Assembly: GCF_020554845.1 (NCBI RefSeq)
Contig: NZ_JAJCIA010000006.1
Span: 62,001-126,000 of the forward strand
Reading direction: 5' to 3'
Length of the DNA stretch: 64,000 nucleotides
DNA from: Blautia faecis
GTDB lineage: Bacteria > Bacillota > Clostridia > Lachnospirales > Lachnospiraceae
The notes under the pieces are model-generated. The model was not told the origin of the DNA and searched no databases. It saw nothing but the letters and a program-made list of their open reading frames with translations. Below, piece by piece: positions 17,151-27,135 of the stretch. The translations under genes and the position numbers were made by a program. Within the stretch, counting starts at the first letter, position 1; every line of letters starts with the position of its first letter.

Positions 17151-18542
17151 TCACACCGTTTCCCCGGTACCCTTCAGCTGTCCATGCACTGTCCGTCTCA
17201 CAAACACAAAACAGATTACCTGCAGCACAATGGTAATAAACCAAGATGCCGGATAGGAAATAAACAAGGTGTACAGGCTTCTGTGCTGTGGGAATATCCA
17301 GAAGATCCACACAATTCTAGTACCAACCGTACCGATAATAGAAAGGATCATAGGCACACCGGAATGTCCCATTCCCCGGAGAGCGCCAGGAAAAAGATCC
17401 ATGATTCCACATAAGAAATAGGGCACTGTGGTGATGGAAAGAATTTCCACACCGCATCGGATAACCTCCGGATCCTCTGTGTAAACCTTCAGGATCTCAC
17501 CGCCACACATGTAAGAGCCGCATCCCAGCACAAGGGCGATCACAAAAGACAGGATTCCGCAGTCCAGCAGCACTCTGTCCATACGTTTATATTTCCCAAC
17601 GCCATAATTCTGGCTGGTAAAGCTCATACAGGCCTGAGTGACCGCATTTACAGACGCATACAAAAATCCCAGAATATTATTCGCCGCCGTATAACCAGCC
17701 ATGGCAGTGGAACCAAAGGAATTTACAGAAGACTGCAAAAGCGCATTGGAAATGTTAATAACCGTACTCTGCACTCCTGCCGGTATTCCCACCTGAAAAA
17801 TCTGTACCAGATAAAATTTCTTCATACACAATCTGGAAAACCGAAGCTGATAACTGCTGTCCGTCATATACAGACATCTAAGAACCAGAATACAGGAAAT
17901 CAGCTGGGAAATAATGGTCGCAATGGCAACACCTGCAACACCCAGATGAAACACGATCACCAGAATCATATTCAGCACCGCGTTGGTCACACCAGCCACA
18001 ACCAGGAACAGCAGCGGACGTCTGGTATCCCCTACCGCACGCAGAATAGCTGCACCATAGTTATAAAGCATAAAAAACGGCATTCCCAGGAAATAAATCC
18101 TCATATACAAAGTGGACTGGTCAATCACATCCGCAGGCGTTCCCATAACCTCCAGTGCCCATCTTGAAAAAACAAGTCCTACAGCAGCCATCGCCACACC
18201 ACTGACCAAAGCCAGTGTCACAGACGTATGTACCGTTTCTGACATCTCCTTCGCCTTACCTGCCGCATAGAATCTGGCAGCCAGAACATTAGCTCCCAGT
18301 GAAACACCAATAAAAAGATTGGTAAACACATTGATCAAAGCGGTAGTGGAACCAACTGCTGCCAGGGCCTGGCTGCCGGAAAACCGTCCCACCACAATAA
18401 TATCCACAGCATTGAACATCAGCTGCAGGATTCCGGAAACCATCAGCGGAATGGCAAAAGAAACCAGCTTGTCCATAATGGTTCCGTTACACATATCAAT
18501 TTCGTACTTATTTTTACTCAACTCTATCGCTCCCTCATCCAT
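17151..18542 (-). CDS. MATE family multidrug/sodium exporter
   Basis: A 463-residue polytopic protein with about twelve predicted helices in two six-helix halves. It has MATE signatures such as PLMVSGILQLMFNAVDIIVVG near the N terminus and ILRAVGDTRRPL near residue 165. Family members expel cationic drugs or metabolites in exchange for Na+ or H+. It lies 75 bases downstream of the hybrid kinase gene on the same strand, with two small hairpins in the gap, so it may be a partly attenuated last gene of that operon. No local TetR or MarR regulator is seen. Confidence 0.9.
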   Translation of the reverse strand: MDEGAIELSKNKYEIDMCNGTIMDKLVSFAIPLMVSGILQLMFNAVDIIVVGRFSGSQALAAVGSTTALINVFTNLFIGVSLGANVLAARFYAAGKAKEMSETVHTSVTLALVSGVAMAAVGLVFSRWALEVMGTPADVIDQSTLYMRIYFLGMPFFMLYNYGAAILRAVGDTRRPLLFLVVAGVTNAVLNMILVIVFHLGVAGVAIATIISQLISCILVLRCLYMTDSSYQLRFSRLCMKKFYLVQIFQVGIPAGVQSTVINISNALLQSSVNSFGSTAMAGYTAANNILGFLYASVNAVTQACMSFTSQNYGVGKYKRMDRVLLDCGILSFVIALVLGCGSYMCGGEILKVYTEDPEVIRCGVEILSITTVPYFLCGIMDLFPGALRGMGHSGVPMILSIIGTVGTRIVWIFWIFPQHRSLYTLFISYPASWFITIVLQVICFVFVRRTVHGQLKGTGETV

Positions 18543-18617
18543 ATGCCAGCACCACCGGAAGCCTCTTCCGGTCTGCTGCCAGAGTATATAAAAAGCTCTG
18601 GCAGGTACTGGCTCACA

Positions 18618-21600
18618 TCATCCTTTCTGTCCCCGAAGCCATTTTTCAAGGACAGAATAAATCACATTCATGTCAATAGGCTTAGTCACATAATCACTCA
18701 TTCCACACTCTGCTGCCCGGCTCTCATCCTCCTGGAACACATTTGCGGTCATGGCGATCACCGGAATATTTTTCCAGTAGTCACTCTCTCCTGCACGGAT
18801 AGTTGCCGTGGCCTCATACCCATTCATCACCGGCATCTGGATATCCATGAAGATCAGTTCATAATAATTCTCCGGCCTGATTCCAAGAAGCTTGATCGCC
18901 TCCTGCCCATTCTCTGCCACATCCACGATCAGACCGGATTCGGACAAAAGCTCGTACGCAATCTCCCGGTTCAGCTCATTGTCCTCCACCAGCATGATCC
19001 TGCGTCCCTTCAAAAAGCCCGGATCCTTTTCCTTCTCTTCACCAGCCTCTGCTGCCAGTAAGGCCTGGTCAGCCTCCTTCTCTTCTTCCACAAGCTTCAG
19101 ATCCAGCCGCACAAGAAACGTCGTACCTTTCCCCTGAATGCTCTTTACCTCAATACTTCCACCCATCTGTGCAATGATAGACTTGGCAATAGAAAGTCCC
19201 AGTCCAGTTCCCTGGGTAGCATTTGTCATGCTGTTATCTTCGCGGGAAAAAGGCTCAAACAGCTTCTTCTGAAATTCTTCCGACATGCCGATTCCATTGT
19301 CCTTCACCACAAAAGAATAGCTTGCTTTGCCCTCTGCAAAGCTATTGCCCTGGGTTACCTTTACCTGCACACATCCATGCTCAGGCGTGTACTTCACTCC
19401 ATTGGAAATCAGATTGATCAAAACCTGCCTGAGTCTTACCGGATCTGCCAGCACATGATCGTCCCGGATTTCTTCTATATCCATATCAAAAATCTGGTGT
19501 TTGTCAACAGCTGCCTGACGGCATACTCCATCCACAATTTTCATGGTTTTGCTCAGGTACAGTGGTTCCTCATGAAGCATCGTATCCCCACTCTCAATTT
19601 TCGACATATCCAGAACCTCATTGATCAGCTCCAGAAGGTGTCTGGAAGAATCGTCGATCTTCTGAAGACAATCCAGAATACGCGCAGGATCGTTCAGATG
19701 ATTCATGGCGATCTGGGTCATACCAAGTATTCCATTCATAGGAGTGCGAATGTCATGGGACATACTGCTGAGGAAAATGCTTTTTGCCTTGTTTGCCTCT
19801 TCTGCAGACTGATATGCCTCCTTCAGACTGTTCATCAGCTGTTCATTTCTGCTGTGGCTTTCCTGAACATCTGTCGCGATCACAGTCATCATGCCAGGCA
19901 TAACATTTTCCTCGTCCAGGCAGATAAACTGGAACCGCACCCAGCGGTAAGCATCTTTTGCCCGGATCCGGGCTTCACACTCATAGCTGCCCTCCTGCTC
20001 CAGAAATATGCGGGAAAGCTCTGACAGTCTGATTTTCAGCCGTACTTTTTCCCAATCACCCGGTTCACAGTTTGGCGCCAGATATTCTTTCAGGAAGTCT
20101 CCGTAATAACCGTCCGGAATCTTTTTATCCAGAAGTCTCTGGTTTCCGCGGTAGTATACCTTGTATTCGCCAGACATCATATCCACATACAAAATGATCA
20201 GAGAATTCCTTGCCAGTGCTCCAAGAAGCTGACGGCTCTCGTTTCCGCTTTTGTGAAGGAAATCGAGAATCGTATCTCCCTCTTCATCACTTTGCTTCCG
20301 GCTGCTGGCTTCCCAGTTTTCAATATCTGTGAACAGCCTGCTTTCTTCTATTTCATTTTGATCTACTGCCTTGCCATATACCGAATAACAAGTACGGATG
20401 CGTCCCGCTCCCAGCAGATATCTGAGATCTCCCTGCAGTTCTTTATCCTCTTCCAGAAGCTCCACCAGCTCCGGACAATAAACAGAACCCTTTCCCCAGG
20501 AAAACTCCTCCGCTACTTGTTCCAGCTTCTTGGCATTCTTATAGCTTCGTCCCACAAAGTCAGTGGCTGCATCCAGACAATCGCTGATATGCAGTATTTC
20601 AATAAGGAAACGCACATTTGACCTGGTATTGTCAAAATCTGCCGGATATCCTATTTTTCCATCCCAGGATTTGTGATGTCCCAGAACAGCATCCCGATAT
20701 TTGCAAAGAGCCGGAATCTCCTCTACGAATTTAGCCCCCTCACAGGGATGGCTGAGAATATCATTCTTTTCCCTTTGTGTCAGCTGCCGTGACTGCTTGT
20801 TCACAATAGATGCAAGTCTGATCATTCCAATATCCAGAAGCTGTGCAGACTGGGAAACATAGTCCAGAATGGTCTCCTGATTTTCCAGCACTTCCACCAC
20901 GTTCTCATAACCAAAGGTTCCAATCAGAAGCTCCGGCCGCTTTTTCATCACTACATTCAGAATTCGCCTGGCAATCTGCTCCACCATTGCACTGTGCATG
21001 GCAGTGCCCTCATCCCGGCTTACCATGATCTGCATAAGAACCAGGGTGTTTATTTCATCTCCAGTAATATATTTCAACACATCCCTGAGAGAACGCCATA
21101 CTACATCATTTACAAAGGTATCGTTTTCTGTCCTGGACAGCCTGCGAATAGCATGCACATAATTGGATACACAAAAATCACGGAGATCTGGTGCTCCGTG
21201 ATATTCATCCGCATATTTCTCCAACAATTCCAAAATCGTCGGCAAATGGTTAATCGCAACCTGAAAATAGCGGCTGTCAGAAAAAGGCACTCCCTCCTGG
21301 CTGTCCAGATCGTCATGCTCCATACTGTGTTCACAGAATTTCCGGTAATCCTCCAGAAGCTCTGTGCAGGTTATCTTACCCTGATAGAACAGACAGGACT
21401 TATAATTACAGTATATTTCATCCAGCATTTCGTAGGGCTCCGGATTCTTCTCAAGCTCACGCTGATAATATTCTTCCAGAACCCGGGATGCTCTGGAAAG
21501 AAGCTCCGGATCAATCTCCCTCACGGTAAATCTCAGGACTGAATTTCCAAGAAGATCATAATTCAGTTCTTCGATCAGTTCATCAAAATCAAACCGCTCT

Positions 21601-22232
21601 CCGTCTAATTCCCGGACTTTCTCATCATTATAAAATTCCATTGCCTCATCAATGTACTGCAAAAGCTCCTTGGCCGTGTCCAGATTAAAGTTCATCAACA
21701 CTATCGGAAAATTATAATAAGAAAAAAGGATTCGCTTCCTTACGTCAAAATCCTCGATTTCAAAATATCTGGAAGAAAGTGCCCGCAGTCTGTCAAAATA
21801 CATGGCTCCTTTCTTTCCATCTTCATCACTGAAGGGACGGTTATAAAAATTTCCCAGAAGATTCAGGGTCCAGATATAAGAGTCCAGATCATCACTTTTC
21901 TGAAAATATCCATCCAGAAGCTCCAGAATTTCCAGCATGGCAAGGTTATCCTCATAGCCCTCCTCATCGGCCATGCGGATCTGATGCAGAAATTCTCTTG
22001 CCAGTTCCTCGTTCAGCTCCGCCTCTCCGTCAAGGAAGGGGCGGATATACAGATTCAGAAGTGCCTCATTTTCAATGTAAAGCCGGCGCATCATTCTGGA
22101 TTTGTTCTTCAGATTTTCGATCCACGCCTCCTGGTCTTCTGCCTTCAGCAGATTCTCCTGAATCTGATCTTCCGTCTTCAGATTTTCTTTGTATTTGGTG
22201 TAAAAATGAATAATATTTTCCCGCGTGATCAT
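18618..22232 (-). CDS. Hybrid sensor kinase / response regulator with HD-GYP-like domain
   Basis: This 1204-residue cytoplasmic protein begins with about 330 residues of helical, TPR-like sequence. An HD-GYP-like domain follows (HSAMV near 413, LLDIG near 465, HHKSWDGKIGYP near 522), then a PAS-like segment (about 650-770). The kinase core has SHDIRTPMN (phospho-His near 824), NLISNGVKYTP near 944 and GTGLGLSI near 1012. A C-terminal receiver has LVEDN and the phospho-Asp in IFMDIQMPVMNG near 1125. Its ATG overlaps the stop of the upstream GGDEF gene by four bases. The HD motif lacks the standard GYP triad order, so phosphodiesterase activity is uncertain. Confidence 0.88.
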   Translation of the reverse strand: MITRENIIHFYTKYKENLKTEDQIQENLLKAEDQEAWIENLKNKSRMMRRLYIENEALLNLYIRPFLDGEAELNEELAREFLHQIRMADEEGYEDNLAMLEILELLDGYFQKSDDLDSYIWTLNLLGNFYNRPFSDEDGKKGAMYFDRLRALSSRYFEIEDFDVRKRILFSYYNFPIVLMNFNLDTAKELLQYIDEAMEFYNDEKVRELDGERFDFDELIEELNYDLLGNSVLRFTVREIDPELLSRASRVLEEYYQRELEKNPEPYEMLDEIYCNYKSCLFYQGKITCTELLEDYRKFCEHSMEHDDLDSQEGVPFSDSRYFQVAINHLPTILELLEKYADEYHGAPDLRDFCVSNYVHAIRRLSRTENDTFVNDVVWRSLRDVLKYITGDEINTLVLMQIMVSRDEGTAMHSAMVEQIARRILNVVMKKRPELLIGTFGYENVVEVLENQETILDYVSQSAQLLDIGMIRLASIVNKQSRQLTQREKNDILSHPCEGAKFVEEIPALCKYRDAVLGHHKSWDGKIGYPADFDNTRSNVRFLIEILHISDCLDAATDFVGRSYKNAKKLEQVAEEFSWGKGSVYCPELVELLEEDKELQGDLRYLLGAGRIRTCYSVYGKAVDQNEIEESRLFTDIENWEASSRKQSDEEGDTILDFLHKSGNESRQLLGALARNSLIILYVDMMSGEYKVYYRGNQRLLDKKIPDGYYGDFLKEYLAPNCEPGDWEKVRLKIRLSELSRIFLEQEGSYECEARIRAKDAYRWVRFQFICLDEENVMPGMMTVIATDVQESHSRNEQLMNSLKEAYQSAEEANKAKSIFLSSMSHDIRTPMNGILGMTQIAMNHLNDPARILDCLQKIDDSSRHLLELINEVLDMSKIESGDTMLHEEPLYLSKTMKIVDGVCRQAAVDKHQIFDMDIEEIRDDHVLADPVRLRQVLINLISNGVKYTPEHGCVQVKVTQGNSFAEGKASYSFVVKDNGIGMSEEFQKKLFEPFSREDNSMTNATQGTGLGLSIAKSIIAQMGGSIEVKSIQGKGTTFLVRLDLKLVEEEKEADQALLAAEAGEEKEKDPGFLKGRRIMLVEDNELNREIAYELLSESGLIVDVAENGQEAIKLLGIRPENYYELIFMDIQMPVMNGYEATATIRAGESDYWKNIPVIAMTANVFQEDESRAAECGMSDYVTKPIDMNVIYSVLEKWLRGQKG

Positions 22233-23770
22233 TCCGCCGCACCTCTTTTGGAAATACGCTCATGATTCCGGCTCTTGCACTGATACATTCTTTGATCCGC
22301 TTCCTTCACCAAATCTGCGATTTTTCCCTTTTTTTCCTCAAATGCCACAATGCCATAGGAAAAGCTGATGTTGCGGATTTCTCCGTTAATATCAAAATGG
22401 ATCGGGCTCTTTTCCAGAATTTCGTTTAGCCGTTCCTGTATCTGCTCCGGCTCCAGTGCAGACAAAATAAGGAACTCATCTCCTGCATACCGGTACAGAA
22501 GATCCTGCCTGTCCATAGCACACTTCATATTCTCTGCAAAACACACCAGGTAACGGTCTCCGTTTTCATGGCCATAGCAGTCATTGATCAGCTTCAGATA
22601 ATCCAGGTCAATAAATACAAGGCTGCCCTTCTTATGATTCTTCATAAAGCGCTTGCTGTTGTGGTCAAAAGCCGCACGGTTCAGACAGCCGGTAAGGGCA
22701 TCCCTCTCCATGGACACCTTCAGGCGTTCAATCCGAAGCTCCTCACGGGTAAGGAGACGTACCATCTGGTCGTAATTCTCCTTCTCCTGCTCCAGAGACT
22801 CCAGATACATTCTCTCGAATTCCGGTATCTGTCTCCGAAGCTCTTCCCGGTCACTTCCGTATGCAGCCGTGCGCATAAGCTTATAAACCGGACAGAAGCT
22901 TCCGCTGAAATTCCGGGCATTCTTAATGTAGCTGCCAATACGTATAATATCGTCCCAGCGTTCTTCCTCCGCCATTACCTGAAGGAACTCTCCGAAATAG
23001 CAGACGCAGAAGCTTAAGGTATCCCTGGCACCCTCCCCGGCTTCCATTTTCTTCATATAGCTGTTAAATTCTTCCGCAATGACCGCCTTGTCTTTTTGCT
23101 GGTAAAGGCGAAGATACAAGTCCGTAAATTCCTTCTGAAGCAGGAAAAAGGCTCTGCCATCTTCAGGAATCTCCCGTTCTGTAAGAATCGCCTGCATATC
23201 CACTGCCGCCTGCTCCGCGCCTGCAACATCTCCCATGCCCAGCTTCACGTAAACCTTGCTGTCATAATAGACCAGCTCATTTAAAGTATCCGAATTCCAG
23301 AAATCCACACTGCTGTCACAGGGATCCAGTCTGGAAATATCCATCATTTTCTCCAGATAAAAATCCGCCTCAAAAAACAGTCCACAGTCTGAAAAAGCGG
23401 CTACGATAGTGTTATAAACAGATTTCAGAGGGGATCTTAAGGTAAATCCGGAATTGGCATATTTCAGGCCATATTCCACAATCTTCGGGGGAAAACCAAG
23501 GCAGAAATAAAGTCTTACCAGGGCAAGATAAAGTCTGGATTTCTCCTTGGAACGCTCCATGTGAACTCCGGCCTCCCGGCAGATTTCGATCAGAGGATAG
23601 GCATATTCCCGAAAATTATAGGCAAAAATCCCATAACTTATATAATAGATTTCTTCTGTATAAACAGTAAAATCCGATATCTGCTTCAGCTCCTCCACAC
23701 AGCGTGCCACATCCTCTTTTGTCCAGGTTCCTGTTTTTACTTTATTTTTTATTTCTTCAACTGTATACAT
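22229..23770 (-). CDS. Diguanylate cyclase with helical/TPR-like N-terminal domain
   Basis: A 513-residue soluble protein. The first 340 residues are helical and resemble the N-terminal part of the neighbouring hybrid kinase. The GGDEF domain follows (DALTGCLNRAAFD near 360, active-site YAGDEF near 430). AGDEF is a functional variant of GGDEF. A YHxx-type allosteric RxxD site is not obvious. It would make c-di-GMP, which the downstream HD-GYP-like domain could bind or hydrolyse. It overlaps the kinase gene by an ATGA. Confidence 0.88.
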   Translation of the reverse strand: MYTVEEIKNKVKTGTWTKEDVARCVEELKQISDFTVYTEEIYYISYGIFAYNFREYAYPLIEICREAGVHMERSKEKSRLYLALVRLYFCLGFPPKIVEYGLKYANSGFTLRSPLKSVYNTIVAAFSDCGLFFEADFYLEKMMDISRLDPCDSSVDFWNSDTLNELVYYDSKVYVKLGMGDVAGAEQAAVDMQAILTEREIPEDGRAFFLLQKEFTDLYLRLYQQKDKAVIAEEFNSYMKKMEAGEGARDTLSFCVCYFGEFLQVMAEEERWDDIIRIGSYIKNARNFSGSFCPVYKLMRTAAYGSDREELRRQIPEFERMYLESLEQEKENYDQMVRLLTREELRIERLKVSMERDALTGCLNRAAFDHNSKRFMKNHKKGSLVFIDLDYLKLINDCYGHENGDRYLVCFAENMKCAMDRQDLLYRYAGDEFLILSALEPEQIQERLNEILEKSPIHFDINGEIRNISFSYGIVAFEEKKGKIADLVKEADQRMYQCKSRNHERISKRGAAE

Positions 23771-23827
23771 ACAAGTTTTATTCTCCTGCTTATTACTGTT
23801 GTTAATTCGACAAAAGACCCGGTGAGT

Positions 23828-24937
23828 TTAATAGATCACCCGGTCTCTTCCCTGTTCTTTGCCCATATAAAGTTTCGCATCCACATTTTTCAGCAAGGTG
23901 TCTATATTGGACTTGAAATCATTCTCCTCCACGCCAAACGTCATAGTAACCGGAATCCATTCTCCCCTCCAGTCAAACAGATCGTTGTCCAGCTTCATGC
24001 GAAGAGAGTTGAGCATAAGGCATACTTCGTCTCCGTTCATATCTGGGAAAAAGAAGATGAATTCTTCGCCTCCCCAGCGGCACAATTTGGCATGCTCACC
24101 CAATTCCCGGCTCATATGCTGTGTGATCCATACCAGTACCGCATCTCCGCAGTCATGTCCCCAGTGGTCATTGATCCTCTTAAAGAAATCAATATCGCCC
24201 ATACCAATGGTAAACGCCATAGCAGGCTCTTTCCTGTGCTTCTCCGTAATATACTGCATCATCTGACGGCGGTTCCACAAACCTGTCAGCGGATCGGTCC
24301 CTGCCTGTTTCTTCAGCTGCTCATTATACAACACCAGCTTCTTCTCCGCAGATTCCACATTGGAGCTGAACATACTGCACGCTACAGCCATAAGCACAAA
24401 CGTCACAATGGTATTTATGATCTGTAATACAACTGTAGCCGTTTCTGTCAGGGCAAAAACAGAAATATTTACCCTGCAGTACAAAAACAGGCTGAATCGT
24501 ACTGCAAACAGAACTGCTGTATAGCTGACCTTATACACAAGAGAATTGTAGACAGCAAAATATACCAGTACCAGCATCTCAAACATCAGATGCTGAATAC
24601 CGCAGTCCCATCCATAGAGAATAACAAACACAATTATCCATGCCAGCTGCAGACCGCTGCAGACAAGCACACTGGTGTGTACCTTCAACCGGTATGTTGC
24701 ATAAAAAGCAGCAACCGACATTGCTGCGAAAATATATCCTGTCCAGACCTCTGTCTTCGGTCCCACAATGCAGAATACTAACGGAATGATCAGAAAATAA
24801 AGTCCCAGAATCAACAATATAATTCTGAGAAGGAACAATATACGCTGAGGCTCATTCTCATGAACTGCTTCTTTCCTCAACAATGCATTAAATTTCCTGC
24901 ACAGCCCTTTAACCATTACAGGTGCCGCCTTTCCCAC
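23828..24937 (-). CDS. Membrane-bound diguanylate cyclase
   Basis: A 369-residue protein with about six predicted membrane helices in the first 195 residues and a GGDEF domain after them. Visible signatures are DPLTGLWNRRQMMQYI near 215 and active-site WGGEEF near 288. It ends 57 bases before the second GGDEF gene on the same strand and looks like the first gene of the signalling cluster. The short loops give no hint of an external sensor domain; the membrane part itself may sense. Confidence 0.9.
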   Translation of the reverse strand: MGKAAPVMVKGLCRKFNALLRKEAVHENEPQRILFLLRIILLILGLYFLIIPLVFCIVGPKTEVWTGYIFAAMSVAAFYATYRLKVHTSVLVCSGLQLAWIIVFVILYGWDCGIQHLMFEMLVLVYFAVYNSLVYKVSYTAVLFAVRFSLFLYCRVNISVFALTETATVVLQIINTIVTFVLMAVACSMFSSNVESAEKKLVLYNEQLKKQAGTDPLTGLWNRRQMMQYITEKHRKEPAMAFTIGMGDIDFFKRINDHWGHDCGDAVLVWITQHMSRELGEHAKLCRWGGEEFIFFFPDMNGDEVCLMLNSLRMKLDNDLFDWRGEWIPVTMTFGVEENDFKSNIDTLLKNVDAKLYMGKEQGRDRVIY

Positions 24938-25019
24938 GAGTGTTCAATATAATAATATTGCACTATTTATCACAAAAATGCAACCTTTTTTTGTAATTAT
25001 TTATATTATTTGCGCTTTT

Positions 25020-25175
25020 TACTTTACGGTTCAATGGTAACGTTCCGCAAGGTGCTTTTTGCGAACAAAGTTCACAGGGAACCCGGGAATCTCAGCGCGA
25101 AATCATGCGAATGCATGATTTCTGCGCATCGCAAAGCGTGTTACTGGTCACGAAGTGACAGTAGCCTTTTTGCCA
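25020..25175 (+). repeat. Interspersed repeat family B, copy 2
   Basis: This near-complete copy lies between the membrane cyclase and miaB. Its modules in order are GTAACGTTCCGCAAGGTG, GAACAAAGTTCACAG, an inner palindrome AAATCATGCGAATGCATGATTT, and GTGTTACTGGTCACGAAGTG. The short open frame here is a repeat artefact. Confidence 0.78.
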
Positions 25176-25257
25176 AATATTGCTTTTTATTCATAGTCAG
25201 GATTACAGAATCAAAAAATCTGATATATAAATCTTTTGTAACGATTCGGCAGGTGCT

Positions 25258-26706
25258 TTAATCCTCCACTCTTGTTCCCATGTAATAGAAGCCTTTACAG
25301 GTATCCAGACGCACATTCACATACTTGCCAAGAAGATCCGGGGTTCCTGGAAAATGAACCAGCAGATTATACTGGGTTCTTCCTGTGAAAATACCCTTTT
25401 CCTTGCTCTCCGTCTCAACAAGAACTTCCTGAACCTCGCCCTGGAATCTGGAAGAGACTTCTCTTCCTTTCTCCTGAACCAGCTTTAGAAGGCGGTCAAA
25501 ACGATCCTTCACCACATCCTCTGGAACCTGATCCTCCATCTTCGCCGCAGGAGTGCCGCTTCTCTTGGAATAGATAAAGGTAAATGCAGTATCAAAATCA
25601 GATTTCTCCACTACATCCAGAGTTTCCTGAAAATCCTCCTCAGTTTCACCCGGGAAACCTACAATAATATCTGTAGTCAGGGAAATATCCGGCACCGCTG
25701 TACGGATTTTCTCCACCAGTCCCAGATACTTCTCCTTATCATAATGCCGGTTCATGATCTTCAGGATACGGCTGCTGCCAGACTGCATAGGCAGATGCAG
25801 ATGATGGCACACCTTCCTGCTCTTACTCATATATTCGATCAGCTCATCAGATAGATCCTTCGGATGAGAAGTCATAAACCGGATTCTCTTCAGCCCCTCG
25901 ATCTGCTCCACCTTCTCAAGAAGCTGTGCAAAAGTCACCGGATCCTTCAAAGTCTTTCCATAAGAGTTTACATTCTGTCCCAGAAGCATAACCTCTGTAA
26001 CGCCATCCGCCACCAGAGCCTCTATCTCTTTCACAATCGCCTCCGGCTCACGGCTTCTTTCACGCCCTCTTACATAAGGCACAATGCAATAACTGCAGAA
26101 ATTATTACATCCAAACATAATATTCACACCGGACTTAAAAGAATAATTACGCTCTGTAGGCAGCTCCTCCACGATCTTATCCGTACCCTCCCAGATATCG
26201 ATCAGCTGGCTGTCACGATTCTCCATCTCATAAAACAGCTCTGCAAACTTAAAAATATTATGGGTTCCAAACACCAGATTGACAAATGGATAATCCTTCT
26301 GGATCTTATCCACAACCTGCTTCTCCTGCATCATACACCCAAACAAAGCAATCTTCATATCCGGATTAGACTTCTTCAGACTATGCAGCTTACCAAGGCG
26401 ACCATACACCTTAAGATTGGCATTCTCACGAACCGTACAGGTATTATAAATCACAACATCCGCATCCTCTGTTTCCTGTCTCTTAAAACCAATCTCATCC
26501 ATAATCCCTGCAACAACCTCAGATTGCTTCTCATTCATCTGACACCCAAACGTCTGCAGACAATAAGTAATCCGCCGTCCCAGCTCCCGCTCCCTCAAAG
26601 CCACCATCTCAGCCAGCTTCGCCATATAATAATACTGACGCTCTGTATCATCCTGAGGCGGTGTAATACTCGTATCTATCTTACTGAAATCAATTTCATT
26701 AAACAT
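25258..26706 (-). CDS. miaB: tRNA-2-methylthio-N6-dimethylallyladenosine synthase
   Basis: A 482-residue radical-SAM methylthiotransferase acting on i6A37 of tRNAs that read UNN codons. The UPF0004 domain has Cys residues in TFGCQMNEKQSE, NTCTVRENA and FGCMMQ. The radical-SAM triad is CNNFCSYC near residue 200, and a C-terminal TRAM domain follows. Length is normal including the N-terminal extension seen in Clostridia. The ATG has AAAGGA upstream. A terminator-like hairpin ends only about 16 bases before the ATG, hinting at attenuation. Confidence 0.95.
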   Translation of the reverse strand: MFNEIDFSKIDTSITPPQDDTERQYYYMAKLAEMVALRERELGRRITYCLQTFGCQMNEKQSEVVAGIMDEIGFKRQETEDADVVIYNTCTVRENANLKVYGRLGKLHSLKKSNPDMKIALFGCMMQEKQVVDKIQKDYPFVNLVFGTHNIFKFAELFYEMENRDSQLIDIWEGTDKIVEELPTERNYSFKSGVNIMFGCNNFCSYCIVPYVRGRERSREPEAIVKEIEALVADGVTEVMLLGQNVNSYGKTLKDPVTFAQLLEKVEQIEGLKRIRFMTSHPKDLSDELIEYMSKSRKVCHHLHLPMQSGSSRILKIMNRHYDKEKYLGLVEKIRTAVPDISLTTDIIVGFPGETEEDFQETLDVVEKSDFDTAFTFIYSKRSGTPAAKMEDQVPEDVVKDRFDRLLKLVQEKGREVSSRFQGEVQEVLVETESKEKGIFTGRTQYNLLVHFPGTPDLLGKYVNVRLDTCKGFYYMGTRVED

Positions 26707-26721
26707 ACTTTATTCCTTTCA

Positions 26722-26750
26722 TAAAAAGACCCCTTGTCAAATCAAGGGGC
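26722..26750 (-). terminator. Terminator-like hairpin in the miaB leader
   Basis: On the minus strand CCCCTTG-ATTTGA-CAAGGGG is followed by TCTTTTT. The T run ends about 16 bases before the miaB ATG. It either ends read-through from upstream or acts as an attenuator. Confidence 0.7.
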
Positions 26751-26880
26751 TACTCCTGTCTATATCTAAATATTTTATCCTATTTACCCCCTTTTGTCCA
26801 GCAATTTATTTCCCCACACCACCTATACAATTATACTCCCCCAGGCGCTGCCTGCAGCCGCCGTCCCTTCCCAGTAACCA

Positions 26881-27064
26881 GTGAGAGGAAGTGGGTGCCG
26901 TCTGGGGGCATTGCCGAAATGGGGCGTCTGGCGAGCATAGCGATCTATAAAATTGCACTGTCTGAGCCCTGCAAGGGCGAGTTTGCAATTTTATAGATCA
27001 CTAGGCGGCGGAGCCAGACACCCCATTTCGGCACCGCCCCCAGACGGCACTCACTTCCTCTCAC
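26881..27064. repeat. Giant near-perfect inverted repeat (184 bp)
   Basis: The left arm 26881-26957 and right arm 26985-27064 are almost exact inverse copies, matching from GTGAGAGGAAGTG through GGTGCCGTCTGGGGGC to GATCTATAAAATTGCA. The main differences lie in about ten bases near 26932-26940. The central loop holds a second hairpin, GCCCT-GCA-AGGGC. There is no coding capacity. Confidence 0.85.
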
Positions 27065-27076
27065 GTCCCTCGAAAT

Positions 27077-27119
27077 CAAAAAAGGCTTCAGGGAACGCAC
27101 TCACACACTCCCTGAAGCC
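27077..27119 (-). terminator. Terminator of the DUF6465 gene
   Basis: GGCTTCAGGGA pairs perfectly with TCCCTGAAGCC over a 14-base loop, and on the minus strand TTTTTTG follows. It lies 17 bases after the stop. Confidence 0.9.
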
Positions 27120-27135
27120 ATTCATATAGGGGAAA

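Noticed and set aside
23561..24427. Plus-strand frames of 200-370 codons opposite the GGDEF, nrdD, yloV and miaB genes
   Set aside because: They are mirror frames of strongly supported minus- or plus-strand genes, without ribosome binding sites or family motifs.
25010..25261. 83-codon gene between the cyclase and miaB
   Set aside because: It lies inside repeat family B and the frame is not kept in the other copies.
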